Origin: Lysinibacillus capsici
GTDB lineage: Bacteria; Bacillota; Bacilli; Bacillales_A; Planococcaceae
DNA: 64,000 nt
Reading direction: 5' to 3'
Assembly: GCF_003367505.1 (NCBI RefSeq)
Contig: NZ_PXXX01000009.1
Span: 124,001 to 188,000, forward strand
A model generated the notes under the pieces. The model was given only the letters and a program-made list of their open reading frames with translations. It was not told where the DNA came from and made no database searches. Below are positions 25,082 through 32,852 of the stretch, piece after piece. The translations under genes and the position numbers were made by a program. The first letter of the stretch is position 1. Each line of letters opens with the position of its first letter.

Positions 25082-25690
25082 TTATTCTTCTTTTACTAGC
25101 GGCTTTCCTATAAATTTAAATGCATAAATATGTGTTTTTGTTAATTCAATAATATCCTTGATTAAAGCTTCTTCTGATTTTTCATAGCCGCTTGCAATCC
25201 ATTGCATCATCAATCCATAAAAGCCGTAGGAAGTATAATGTTTGAACATGTTCATGTTGACAGGCTGCTGATTGATCGTCTCAAATTTAAATTGCTCTTG
25301 ATAAATTTTTGTGATCGTTAAGGGCATACGGGTGTGCAACCCAGGAATCGTATCTTCCACATTCAGCAGCTCGAAAAACAAACGGTGCTTATAAATGTAA
25401 TGAATAATATTAAAGGATGGTGCTTTCAATTTTGTCGTGTATACCTTTTCTCCATATAGGTAGGGTTCACCTACTGCCACTTCCAGACCATTCAGCATTT
25501 GTTCTAGCAAATTCTCTGCTAGTTCAAATTTATCTTGAAAATGCACATAAAAGGTACTACGGTTATAGCCCGCTCGTTCTACAATATCCTTCACTGTAAT
25601 GGCTTGAAAACCATGTTGTTTCATTAAATCGACAAACGCTTCATAAAAATGACGGCGGGTTCTTTCTTGTCTTTGTGTCCATTTTGGCAA
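25082..25690 (-). CDS. TetR/AcrR family transcriptional regulator
   Basis: In this 202-residue protein the N-terminal helix-turn-helix reads FQAITVKDIVERAGYNRSTFYVHFQDKFELAENLL, a clear TetR domain. The C-terminal helical ligand domain is of the TetR_C type common in Bacillales and has no recognisable ligand motif. It diverges from an SDR gene across 160 bases containing an inverted repeat, so the SDR is the probable target. Confidence 0.92.
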   Translation of the reverse strand: MPKWTQRQERTRRHFYEAFVDLMKQHGFQAITVKDIVERAGYNRSTFYVHFQDKFELAENLLEQMLNGLEVAVGEPYLYGEKVYTTKLKAPSFNIIHYIYKHRLFFELLNVEDTIPGLHTRMPLTITKIYQEQFKFETINQQPVNMNMFKHYTSYGFYGLMMQWIASGYEKSEEALIKDIIELTKTHIYAFKFIGKPLVKEE

Positions 25691-25707
25691 TTTTACTTCC
25701 CCCTTTT

Positions 25708-25730
25708 AGACATTTCAGGCACATATGTCT
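25708..25730. promoter_or_regulatory. Candidate TetR operator
   Basis: AGACAT (25708-25713) and ATGTCT (25725-25730) form an inverted repeat with an 11-base spacer, 18 bases upstream of the TetR start and in front of the divergent SDR. Adjacent ACTAGT adds symmetry. Size and place suit autoregulation and control of the SDR. Confidence 0.45.
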
Positions 25731-25850
25731 ACTAGTTAGATATTTACTACGACATTAATGATTGTTTCCGTTTTCAGGCGTTTTACAATAAAAGTACACC
25801 GTGATTTACACAGTGTGCAAGAAAAAAGTTTGTTTAAGGGAGTGTCATGT

Positions 25851-26588
25851 ATGGGGAAATTACAAGATAAAGTCGCAATTATTACAGGTGGTGCTTCTGG
25901 TATCGGTGCTGCAACAGCCAAATTATTTGTAGCAGAGGGAGCAAAAGTAGTGCTTGTGGACCTAAACGAGGAAAAAGGCCAAGCATTTGCAGCTGAACTA
26001 CAGGCAACAGGAGCAAAAGCCATGTTTATCAAAGCAAACGTAACGGAAGAACAGGAAGTAGCAGCTATTTATCAAACAACTATTGAGGCATTTGGCAAAG
26101 TCGATGTCCTTTTTAATAATGCAGGGATTGGTCGTGTTACGCCAACTGAGGAGCTTCCTTATGCGGAATGGCGTCAAACTGTAAATGTAGACTTAGATGG
26201 TGTATTTTTAATGGCGCAGGCTGCCATCAAAGAAATGCTAAAAGCGAATGGTGGTACAATCGTTAATACTGCTTCGATGTATGGTTGGGTTGGCTCGCCA
26301 GGATCAGCTGCTTATAATGCAGCAAAAGGAGGCGTGATTAATTTAACACGTTCATTAGCATTAGAATTTGCTACGCGAGGGATTCGTGTCAATGCCCTAT
26401 GTCCAGGCTTTATTGATACACCAATTATCCCAGAAGAAAGTAAGGAGCCATTACGTCAAATCACACCTATGCAACGACTAGGACAACCAGAGGAAATGGC
26501 GAAAGCTGTTTTATTTATGGCATGTGACGATTCAACGTTTATGACAGGGAACACATTAACAGTAGATGGTGGCTACACAGCCCAATAA
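25851..26588 (+). CDS. Short-chain dehydrogenase/reductase
   Basis: The 245-residue classical SDR has TGGASGIGAATA, NNAGIG, a Ser in NTASMYGW and the YNAAK active site, with the usual TGNTLTVDGGY ending. Start at ATG 25851 behind AAGGGAG; the frame upstream to 25758 has no ribosome site. It is probably controlled by the divergent TetR regulator. Substrate unknown. Confidence 0.9.
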   Translation: MGKLQDKVAIITGGASGIGAATAKLFVAEGAKVVLVDLNEEKGQAFAAELQATGAKAMFIKANVTEEQEVAAIYQTTIEAFGKVDVLFNNAGIGRVTPTEELPYAEWRQTVNVDLDGVFLMAQAAIKEMLKANGGTIVNTASMYGWVGSPGSAAYNAAKGGVINLTRSLALEFATRGIRVNALCPGFIDTPIIPEESKEPLRQITPMQRLGQPEEMAKAVLFMACDDSTFMTGNTLTVDGGYTAQ

Positions 26589-26597
26589 CGACGTTTA

Positions 26598-26637
26598 AAA
26601 TAATCGCTACCCGACAAAGGGCAGCGATTATTTTTTC
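26598..26637 (+). terminator. Terminator of the SDR gene
   Basis: AATAATCGCT and AGCGATTATT arms with inner CCC/GGG pairing, then six T. Confidence 0.9.
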
Positions 26638-26713
26638 ACTAGAAAAATTTGCAGTTTTTATCCATTTCCTGCAAACTATTACTAAAGCGAGCAAGAAAGG
26701 ATGAAGACAACAA

Positions 26714-27742
26714 ATGAAAAAATTAATAGGTACTTTATTATTTTCTATTCTGATTATAGCTAGTGCAGGCAATGTACAAGCTGCTGGCTTTCGGGACGTA
26801 TCAAAGGATCATTATGCATATGAAGCTATTTTATGGGCAGAAGAATATGATATTGTTAATGGCTTTACAGACGGTACATTTAAACCGAATGCTACCATTA
26901 CTGAACAGCAATTAGCAAAATTATTAGCCAATTTTTATGAGCTTGAAACGCCCATCGACGAATTAAAAAAGCAAACGCCTTCGGCAAACTGGTCGGATGA
27001 TTTCTATAATCAGCTCGCAAGCTATGGGGTGCCTTTAAATGGCTATTTCGACAACCGAATCCGAGCGGCTACTGTGAAGCGTGGTGTAGTGGCACAGGCT
27101 ATTGCTCATTTAGCTAGCGGTAAGAAGGGCTTAGATCAATCTATTCAATTTTTACTTGATACCTATATTTCTTCCGGGCTAAATCCACAGTATGAAGAGC
27201 GTAATTTACAAAAGTTTTATGGCGTGACAAGCAACATGACCCGTGCGCAAGTTGTTACGATGCTCTATCGTATGGACGAACGAAATTATTATGAAATTTC
27301 AGCGGATGCACAAGCAATTCATGAGAATGCCAACAACGTATCCTTAAATAATAGGGCAAAAAATGCTCAAAATCAGCTCGACAAATCATTACAGCAGGCT
27401 ACTCCTAGTAAAAGCGCATGGGAAGGTGTGTATACTTATTACTACAAATGGGGTAAGGGTACAAATGAGTTTAACCGCCGTGATGCTATAATCTCCAATG
27501 CCACAAACAAGAGCTTTTCTATTGCTTTAACGGCGAATGATGGCTCCGCTTCAGGTAGTGTAAATGGCACAGCCACAATTACAAGCAATACGAAAGCCCT
27601 TATGAATACATCCTCGAATGGCAATCGTTGTGTTGTCGAGTTTGAACGTTTATCTAATAATGCCCTAAAGGTGTCCGAGATTGATTGTCGTGCTGAACGT
27701 AATGAAGGCACCAATTTTTCGGGTACCCTCAAGCAGCAATAA
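26714..27742 (+). CDS. Secreted S-layer-homology (SLH) domain protein
   Basis: The 342-residue protein has a signal peptide (about residues 1-23, ending VQAAG). It is followed by an SLH motif, FRDVSKDHYAYEAILWAEEYDIVNGFTDGTFKPNATITEQQLAKLL, a degenerate second copy (about 85-130) and a partial third (MTRAQVVTMLYRM). SLH domains bind pyruvylated cell-wall polymer. The C-terminal 120 residues have no known domain and contain Asn/Ser/Thr-rich beta-like repeats with two Cys that may form a disulfide. It stands alone between terminators. Confidence 0.87.
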   Translation: MKKLIGTLLFSILIIASAGNVQAAGFRDVSKDHYAYEAILWAEEYDIVNGFTDGTFKPNATITEQQLAKLLANFYELETPIDELKKQTPSANWSDDFYNQLASYGVPLNGYFDNRIRAATVKRGVVAQAIAHLASGKKGLDQSIQFLLDTYISSGLNPQYEERNLQKFYGVTSNMTRAQVVTMLYRMDERNYYEISADAQAIHENANNVSLNNRAKNAQNQLDKSLQQATPSKSAWEGVYTYYYKWGKGTNEFNRRDAIISNATNKSFSIALTANDGSASGSVNGTATITSNTKALMNTSSNGNRCVVEFERLSNNALKVSEIDCRAERNEGTNFSGTLKQQ

Positions 27743-27750
27743 TTTGTAAC

Positions 27751-27778
27751 AGAGTCTGAATCATTCAGGCTCTTTTTT
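27751..27778 (+). terminator. Terminator of the SLH gene, overlapping the end of the convergent LysR gene
   Basis: The stem AGAGTCTGAA/TTCAGGCTCT has a three-base loop and T6 on the plus strand. The LysR stop codon lies inside the stem. Confidence 0.9.
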
Positions 27779-28664
27779 CATCCTTAAAAGCTTCATAGCT
27801 ATGTTTGGCGATGGCAATAAAATCTTCGAGACAGGGATGCATATGCTTATCTTTATGCCATGCAATATCTGTATAAATTGGCGCTAAATCAATTGTGGAC
27901 GGTACTTCCATTAATTGCCCACTTTCCAGCTCCTTCTCTACAACCATTTTAGGTAAAAATGTAATACCTAACCCTGCCATCACACATTGCTTGATTGCTT
28001 CAATACTGGCGAATTCAATCATTTGTAAGGGATTGACACCCTCTTGCTGTAGCTGTGCCTCTAAATGATTACGATAGGAGCACCCTGTTTCTGTTAACAA
28101 CATCGTTTCAGTTGAAATTTGTTGAGCCGATAGAGGCTGACTAATTTCTTTGGGGGCACTCACAAAAACAAGCTGTTCCTGAATCAATCGCTCTCGCTTG
28201 AGCATGGCTGTTTCCTGATAAGTGTCCGTTATCAATGCAATATCAAGTTTACCAGCTTGTAATAAATCCTTTGCAATAGCTGTTGTATGCACAGGCTTGA
28301 AAATGATTTTCACTTGCGGGTGTGCTTGTTGAAATTGCTGTAAAATACTTGGTAGTCGATAGACACACTGACTTTCCTGTGCCCCTACCTTCAATAGGAC
28401 TTGCTCCTGCTCATTGGATATAGCTTTTTTCATTTCACGGTCTAGCTCAAGCATTTTTTTTGCATAATGCTGTAGACGCTTGCCCTCTTCTGTGAGAATA
28501 ATACGCTTGCCAAGCCGCTCAAAAAGCTGAACACCTAACTCTTGTTCTAATGTTTTTATCTGAGCTGTAATACTCGATTGAGCGTAGTCAAGAAGCTGGG
28601 CTGTCTGTGTAAAGCTTAATGTTTCAGCTGCTGTAAAAAACGTTTGAAGCTGCTTAATATCCAT
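27765..28664 (-). CDS. LysR family transcriptional regulator
   Basis: The 299-residue protein starts MDIKQLQTFFTAAETLSFTQTAQLL, the standard LysR helix-turn-helix (with SSITAQIKTLEQELGVQLFERLG). A substrate-binding domain follows. The start is ATG 28664 behind AAGGGG; the open frame to 28874 would add 70 residues that do not fit the family. The flavin reductase gene upstream in the same orientation is the likely target, although a hairpin separates them. Confidence 0.92.
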   Translation of the reverse strand: MDIKQLQTFFTAAETLSFTQTAQLLDYAQSSITAQIKTLEQELGVQLFERLGKRIILTEEGKRLQHYAKKMLELDREMKKAISNEQEQVLLKVGAQESQCVYRLPSILQQFQQAHPQVKIIFKPVHTTAIAKDLLQAGKLDIALITDTYQETAMLKRERLIQEQLVFVSAPKEISQPLSAQQISTETMLLTETGCSYRNHLEAQLQQEGVNPLQMIEFASIEAIKQCVMAGLGITFLPKMVVEKELESGQLMEVPSTIDLAPIYTDIAWHKDKHMHPCLEDFIAIAKHSYEAFKDEKRA

Positions 28665-28833
28665 CAATTGAACCCCTTCATCTATTTCTTCGATAGTTTT
28701 TGTTAAAACATTCATCCTTTTCGATAATAAAATCCAATATACACTAGTTTGTAGCTGAAAGAAAGAGATGGCTGCATTTACCAATAGCGCAAGTAAATAT
28801 CTAACATCAAAAGAACCTTTCATCATATAAAGA

Positions 28834-28872
28834 GAAACGAATTTGGAGACTTCTTTCCTCCAAATTCGTTTC
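28834..28872 (-). terminator. Hairpin terminator of the flavin reductase gene
   Basis: A perfect 15-bp stem (28834-28848 with 28858-28872) has a 9-base loop. The T-run beyond it on the minus strand is short. Confidence 0.75.
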
Positions 28873-28926
28873 ATTGTATTGTGCTATAAAAATAGTCAAT
28901 ATCATCTAAAGGCCAATAAGGTCGAC

Positions 28927-29466
28927 TTATTGTAATTCTTTTCTAAGATGATCAGCTGCAGACAATGCTTTTAGATCTTGAAGGATCTCGCCTGGCTTGT
29001 TTCCTTCTCCTAGAATATATCCCTCAAAGGTTATCCCAACAAAATCAAAAATATGTTGAAATTGCTGAATCATTGGTAACCCCTTTATATAAGGCTCATC
29101 TCCACCAACTGCAATAACATATGCTTTTTTAGAAGACATTAATGCTTTAAAATCAGGATAATTCGGGTCTCTTAAGGTTTGTGACCATCGATCTATAAAG
29201 TTCTTCATCGCTCCTGTCATACTATACCAATAAATAGGCGTAGAAAATATAAGAATATCATGTGGAAGAATACGGTCAATGACGGCGTTATAATCATCGC
29301 TGACATCTGTGAAACCTTCCGCAGCATGACGCTTATCGATTATTGGCTGAATAACACAGTCCTTTAGATAAATTTCTTCAATCATTAGGCCTTGAGTGGC
29401 TAATTTTGTTAAAGTCTCTACATTCCCATTCGACCGATTGCCACCGTAAATAACTGCTATTGACAT
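28927..29466 (-). CDS. NADPH-dependent FMN reductase / flavodoxin-fold oxidoreductase
   Basis: The 179-residue flavodoxin-like protein has the N-terminal FMN phosphate loop VIYGGNRSNGNVETL, the flavin-contacting TPIYWYSMTGAMKNFIDRW and VIAVGGDEPYI. Relatives reduce quinones or flavins, or act on drugs and azo dyes. It is transcribed alone and is probably controlled by the LysR regulator downstream. ATG start behind an ordinary ribosome site. Confidence 0.88.
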   Translation of the reverse strand: MSIAVIYGGNRSNGNVETLTKLATQGLMIEEIYLKDCVIQPIIDKRHAAEGFTDVSDDYNAVIDRILPHDILIFSTPIYWYSMTGAMKNFIDRWSQTLRDPNYPDFKALMSSKKAYVIAVGGDEPYIKGLPMIQQFQHIFDFVGITFEGYILGEGNKPGEILQDLKALSAADHLRKELQ

Positions 29467-29553
29467 TTAGTATCCCTACTTCCTTAAAGTTTTAACTAGT
29501 GTCCCCGTATATCAATAGCTTATTATGATTTCACAAATCGATAAAGATGATTA

Positions 29554-29574
29554 TTTCGATAAAATAAATCGAAA
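29554..29574. promoter_or_regulatory. Candidate LysR-type operator upstream of the flavin reductase
   Basis: TTTCGAT (29554-29560) and ATCGAAA (29568-29574) are perfect inverted arms 7 bases apart. LysR sites often have this interrupted-dyad form. It lies about 88 bases upstream of the reductase start. Confidence 0.35.
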
Positions 29575-29647
29575 GATTCGATTACAATTAGCATGCATAC
29601 ATAATATGTTCAATTAAACTAGGATACAAAATGAAATCAATAGTTAG

Positions 29648-30250
29648 TTATAACCCCTCTAAATTATCCAACAAACTATACCCATATTTAGCAAATTGTT
29701 GTTTGACTTGGTTAATGCAATATTCAATTCGTTTCTTTTTTTCTTCTTCAGAATATCCTATTGGGTTTTTTACACACGCCCCCAAATCAATCCATTTCAA
29801 AGTGCTATTTTCCGTATCCCAGTATATATGTTCAAATTTAAAATCAAAATCGTATCTGTCTACATTCATCATATCTTTTTTTGCTTCAATCATTTTCAAA
29901 ACAATTTCTTTTAATTCGTTGTTAGTTATACCTTCTTTTAAAACCTGTGATAAAGTTTTACCATTCACTTTTTCTACAAATAAAAACTCTCTTTTTTTAT
30001 ATGCATAAATTTTAGGAAAATAAGGACTACTGTTTAACTCCAACAATGCGTAAATATCGTTATCCCCTTTTCCTTCAGATAAAAATTTTTTCAATATAAT
30101 TCCTTTGTTTTTCATTTCATAAACAATTGACCGTTTTCGATGTAATTGAATGATTTCAACTTCTTTACTCAATATAAGATTATATTCATATAAATAAATA
30201 GATTCTTTGGTCTCTTCTGGTAGATCATAAAAATAATTTGTGACAAGCAA
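29648..30250 (-). CDS. Degenerate protein-kinase-fold protein (YrzF-like)
   Basis: The 200-residue protein resembles small kinase-like proteins of Bacillales. It has a Lys in IILKKFLSEG, a hinge-like FLFVEKVNGKTL, and WIDLGACVKN in the place of the DFG metal-binding motif. The catalytic loop reads FEHIYWDTEN, so the usual HxD..N is not clearly present and catalysis is doubtful. TTG start at 30250, ten bases after AAGGAG. AT-rich with no obvious operon partner. It may be a pseudokinase or an aminoglycoside-phosphotransferase relative. Confidence 0.65.
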   Translation of the reverse strand: MLVTNYFYDLPEETKESIYLYEYNLILSKEVEIIQLHRKRSIVYEMKNKGIILKKFLSEGKGDNDIYALLELNSSPYFPKIYAYKKREFLFVEKVNGKTLSQVLKEGITNNELKEIVLKMIEAKKDMMNVDRYDFDFKFEHIYWDTENSTLKWIDLGACVKNPIGYSEEEKKKRIEYCINQVKQQFAKYGYSLLDNLEGL

Positions 30251-30390
30251 AACTTGATTACTCCTTTCATCATAAGAAGATTCGACAAAAAGAGCTTATT
30301 CCCTTTATATTTCCATTATTTCTACATTCAAAAAAGTGAATACATTTTAATCATTGGATAAGAAGAATTGGATGAAAGGTCACCTATCTT

Positions 30391-30443
30391 TACAAAAAAC
30401 CCAAACTACACAGAAGCTCATAACACTTCATTGGTTTGGGTTT
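30391..30443 (-). terminator. Terminator of the TspO-family gene
   Basis: AAACCCAAAC/GTTTGGGTTT stem with an inner GAAG/CTTC pairing, then T6 on the minus strand. Confidence 0.85.
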
Positions 30444-30503
30444 CTTTATAAATAAATTTTCTTTTCAAAGCACGCTTTCTATCAAATATTATAGATACTT
30501 TAA

Positions 30504-31214
30504 CTATATTCTTTTAGGCCTTCCAATGAAAATCCAAATTACCAGGAACAAACTATATATAAATGGCATATAGAAAATACTCCCTGCATCTGCTCCATTC
30601 TTGATAGCGATTCCTATAAAAGCCCAGATAATTACTAATGGAAAAAATACATCTTGCTTATAAACACGTATAAAAGCAGCTAGCACAGTCGCAAGAACAA
30701 GTAATAACTGTGCCCATATTTCCTCCGAGAGCCCAAACCCATCCCACTCATAATATTTAAGCACAAAGCTAATATTAGCCATCAACGCCACACTAATCCA
30801 CCCTAAATATACAGAAAATGGAAGTCTCCCTGAAAAACGATTATTCTCTTTCGGGTAACTTACATACAGAAAAATTATATGAACCAATAAGCCGACCATA
30901 ATAACAATGGACGTTATAAACAATTCATAATGCCAGCTCAACAACCATGCGATATTTAAAAATGCAGTGATTACAAAGAGACCCAGATTGCTATTTATAC
31001 GATTAGTAGTTGAAGACCGAAATTGTTGTACAAGCCAAATGAATAATAAAAAATAAATCAAGCCCCAAATACTAAAAACATAGCCTGCTGGAATAAACAA
31101 TACATCTACCTGATTAGAAATTTCACCTGTCTTTTTCCCATTAATCCCCACCGTACTAGCTAGTCCATTAATAATAACCATGGCGAAATAACTTATGAGT
31201 GCAAGCCATTTCAT
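30504..31214 (-). CDS. tspO: TspO/MBR family tryptophan-rich membrane protein
   Basis: The 236-residue protein is longer than the classic 150-170 residue TspO. It has seven or eight hydrophobic segments and the TspO-like phrases FIPAGYVFSIWGLIYFLLF and FLNIAWLLSWHYELF, with many Trp residues. TspO proteins bind porphyrins and affect carotenoid or tetrapyrrole responses in some bacteria. It lies divergent from the B12-dependent carotenoid regulator, 350 bases apart. The shared region contains TGTACA-type repeats, so a common light or tetrapyrrole theme is plausible but not shown. Confidence 0.78.
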   Translation of the reverse strand: MKWLALISYFAMVIINGLASTVGINGKKTGEISNQVDVLFIPAGYVFSIWGLIYFLLFIWLVQQFRSSTTNRINSNLGLFVITAFLNIAWLLSWHYELFITSIVIMVGLLVHIIFLYVSYPKENNRFSGRLPFSVYLGWISVALMANISFVLKYYEWDGFGLSEEIWAQLLLVLATVLAAFIRVYKQDVFFPLVIIWAFIGIAIKNGADAGSIFYMPFIYSLFLVIWIFIGRPKRI

Positions 31215-31436
31215 GTTCTTTCCCCCTCATATACATCATCTAATTCAATATATTCATTACCCATTCCAACTTATAATTACTCCGCTTACATAACATTAAT
31301 AAATTATTTAAAGCCATTAGCTTATCTATAAAATCGTATAGCCTACTCATTATGGTATGGAAGAAAAAAACAACAAATTGTCTCATTAAATTCCCCACCC
31401 CTATTTCCCTGTTATTCAATATTCAACCACTATAGT

Positions 31437-31472
31437 TATACAATTGTTGTACAACTTTTAAATATCTATATT
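31437..31472 (+). promoter_or_regulatory. carH promoter overlapped by two TGTACA-type repeats
   Basis: TATACA (31437) and TGTACA (31448) start exactly 11 bases apart. Read on the minus strand they are TGTACA and TGTATA, the same element as at the crtI promoter. TTGTTG (31444-31449) and TATATT (31467-31472) with 17-base spacing give a possible carH promoter, so the repeats cover its -35. This suggests autoregulation. The rest of the 350-base gap to tspO is AT-rich with no other clear signal. Confidence 0.5.
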
Positions 31473-31565
31473 ATAATATGAAAAGTTGTAAGGTTTCGGA
31501 AAGCACTACGGCACACAAATACTCACAATCATGAATGTTACTAGCTATAGAAAGGCAGGGAAATA

Positions 31566-32474
31566 ATGACACCAACAGATTGGCAATATAATATTACGCA
31601 GGTATCTGAAATCACAGGACTATCCAAACAAGTGATACGTAAATGGGAAGAGCGCTACCAACTTGTTCACCCCAAAAGATTAGAAAATGGACACCGTGTT
31701 TATAGTGAAAAGGATGTGCAGCTATATTTAAAAGTACTTAGCCTTTCGAACCAAGGCTATTCTATAAAACAAGCAGTGACAATTGTACTTAGCAATCAAA
31801 ATGTTTTAGAGGCAGTTACCCCCACAGTGTTGACCAAAAGCGACAATGTAGATCATTTCTGTAATCTTTTATTGGAAGAAGGAAGACTTTGCAATGAAGT
31901 AGAACTTAATCGACTCCTGCAACAAGCAAATCATTCATTAGGATTAGCAAAATTTCTATCTCATGTGATTATTCCTTTCTTACAAGAGGTAGGAAGATTA
32001 TGGGAAAAACAGGTATGGACCGAGTATCAAGAATCTGTTACTACAATGATTGTTAGAGATTATTTAGTACAATTAAGAAGGAATTACCACTCTAAAGAGG
32101 ATGCACCACTTATAATGGGAGCATGCTTACCAGGGGAGCATCATGAAGTTCAACTTCATATTTTATTGTTGCAAGCAATGATGGCTGGTTGGCGATCATT
32201 CCTTGTTGGCAGTTCTCCAGCTGTTGGGGCAATTGAATCTTTAATCATACATTTTAAACCAAAGGTGGTTCTATTATCTGCTATGACTACAAGGCCATTT
32301 GAGTTATACCCTACTAGCATTCAGCAATTAGATGACTTCGCTGCAAAACATCCTGCTATTCGATTTTATATGGGGGGTGCTGGCTCTGAAGAGTATTTAA
32401 AAACACATTCCTTACATTCAATTGCTATTGCCAGTACTATTGATGAAGTTATAAATAACTCTCACTCTAAATAA
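31566..32474 (+). CDS. carH: CarH-type MerR regulator with cobalamin-binding domain
   Basis: Residues 8-75 of this 302-residue protein are a MerR helix-turn-helix (YNITQVSEITGLSKQVIRKWEERYQL). Residues 95-175 are the helical B12-cap domain, and 180-295 the Rossmann B12-binding domain. The lower-ligand ExH motif is present as E191-H-H193. The cap signature Wx9EH reads W146-x9-E156-S157, so the final His is replaced. Known CarH proteins repress carotenoid genes in the dark as adenosylcobalamin tetramers and release DNA in light. A matching four-repeat operator precedes the next gene. Confidence 0.88.
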   Translation: MTPTDWQYNITQVSEITGLSKQVIRKWEERYQLVHPKRLENGHRVYSEKDVQLYLKVLSLSNQGYSIKQAVTIVLSNQNVLEAVTPTVLTKSDNVDHFCNLLLEEGRLCNEVELNRLLQQANHSLGLAKFLSHVIIPFLQEVGRLWEKQVWTEYQESVTTMIVRDYLVQLRRNYHSKEDAPLIMGACLPGEHHEVQLHILLLQAMMAGWRSFLVGSSPAVGAIESLIIHFKPKVVLLSAMTTRPFELYPTSIQQLDDFAAKHPAIRFYMGGAGSEEYLKTHSLHSIAIASTIDEVINNSHSK

Positions 32475-32615
32475 CATTTATTTTTAGTAGGAGTTTAACG
32501 TTTTGGTTAGAACTAGTACTATAAGCAAAAGTTAAAAAGTTTATTAATACTGCTATCCCTGTTTAAATAAGGCATTGTTCTTACAATCTATTTTATTGAG
32601 AAGTTCAACGAGAAT

Positions 32616-32666
32616 ATCATGGATGAAAGCATTGGTTACACATGCTTTTGTCTATGATTTTTTTTT
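32616..32666 (+). terminator. Terminator after carH
   Basis: A 17-bp stem (32616-32632 with 32642-32658, three wobble pairs) is followed by eight T. It lies 140 bases after the carH stop. Confidence 0.87.
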
Positions 32667-32714
32667 GCACGCAATAGCCATAAAATAATTTTTTAAATTT
32701 CAAGAATATATAGT

Positions 32715-32764
32715 TTGCACATTTTTGTACACTAATTGTATAATCACTGTATAACTTTTGTACA
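32715..32764 (+). promoter_or_regulatory. Desaturase promoter with a four-repeat CarH operator
   Basis: TGTACA (32726), TGTATA (32737), TGTATA (32748) and TGTACA (32759) start at exactly 11-bp steps. TTGCAC (32715-32720) and TATAAT (32739-32744), 18 bases apart, form the promoter, and the repeats cover the -10 and the start region. CarH tetramers are known to bind tandem 11-bp repeats, so repression in the dark is the expected outcome. Confidence 0.78.
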
Positions 32765-32852
32765 ACAAATAAATATTTTTATCTATTTATAAATCATGAC
32801 TCAATACAGGTAGTGTTATAAGACTAAATAGCAGATACGGAGGTTTTTCACA

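Noticed and set aside
28665-28874. N-terminal extension of the LysR gene
   Set aside because: LysR proteins begin at the helix-turn-helix; ATG 28664 has AAGGGG upstream, and the extra 70 residues resemble translated non-coding sequence.
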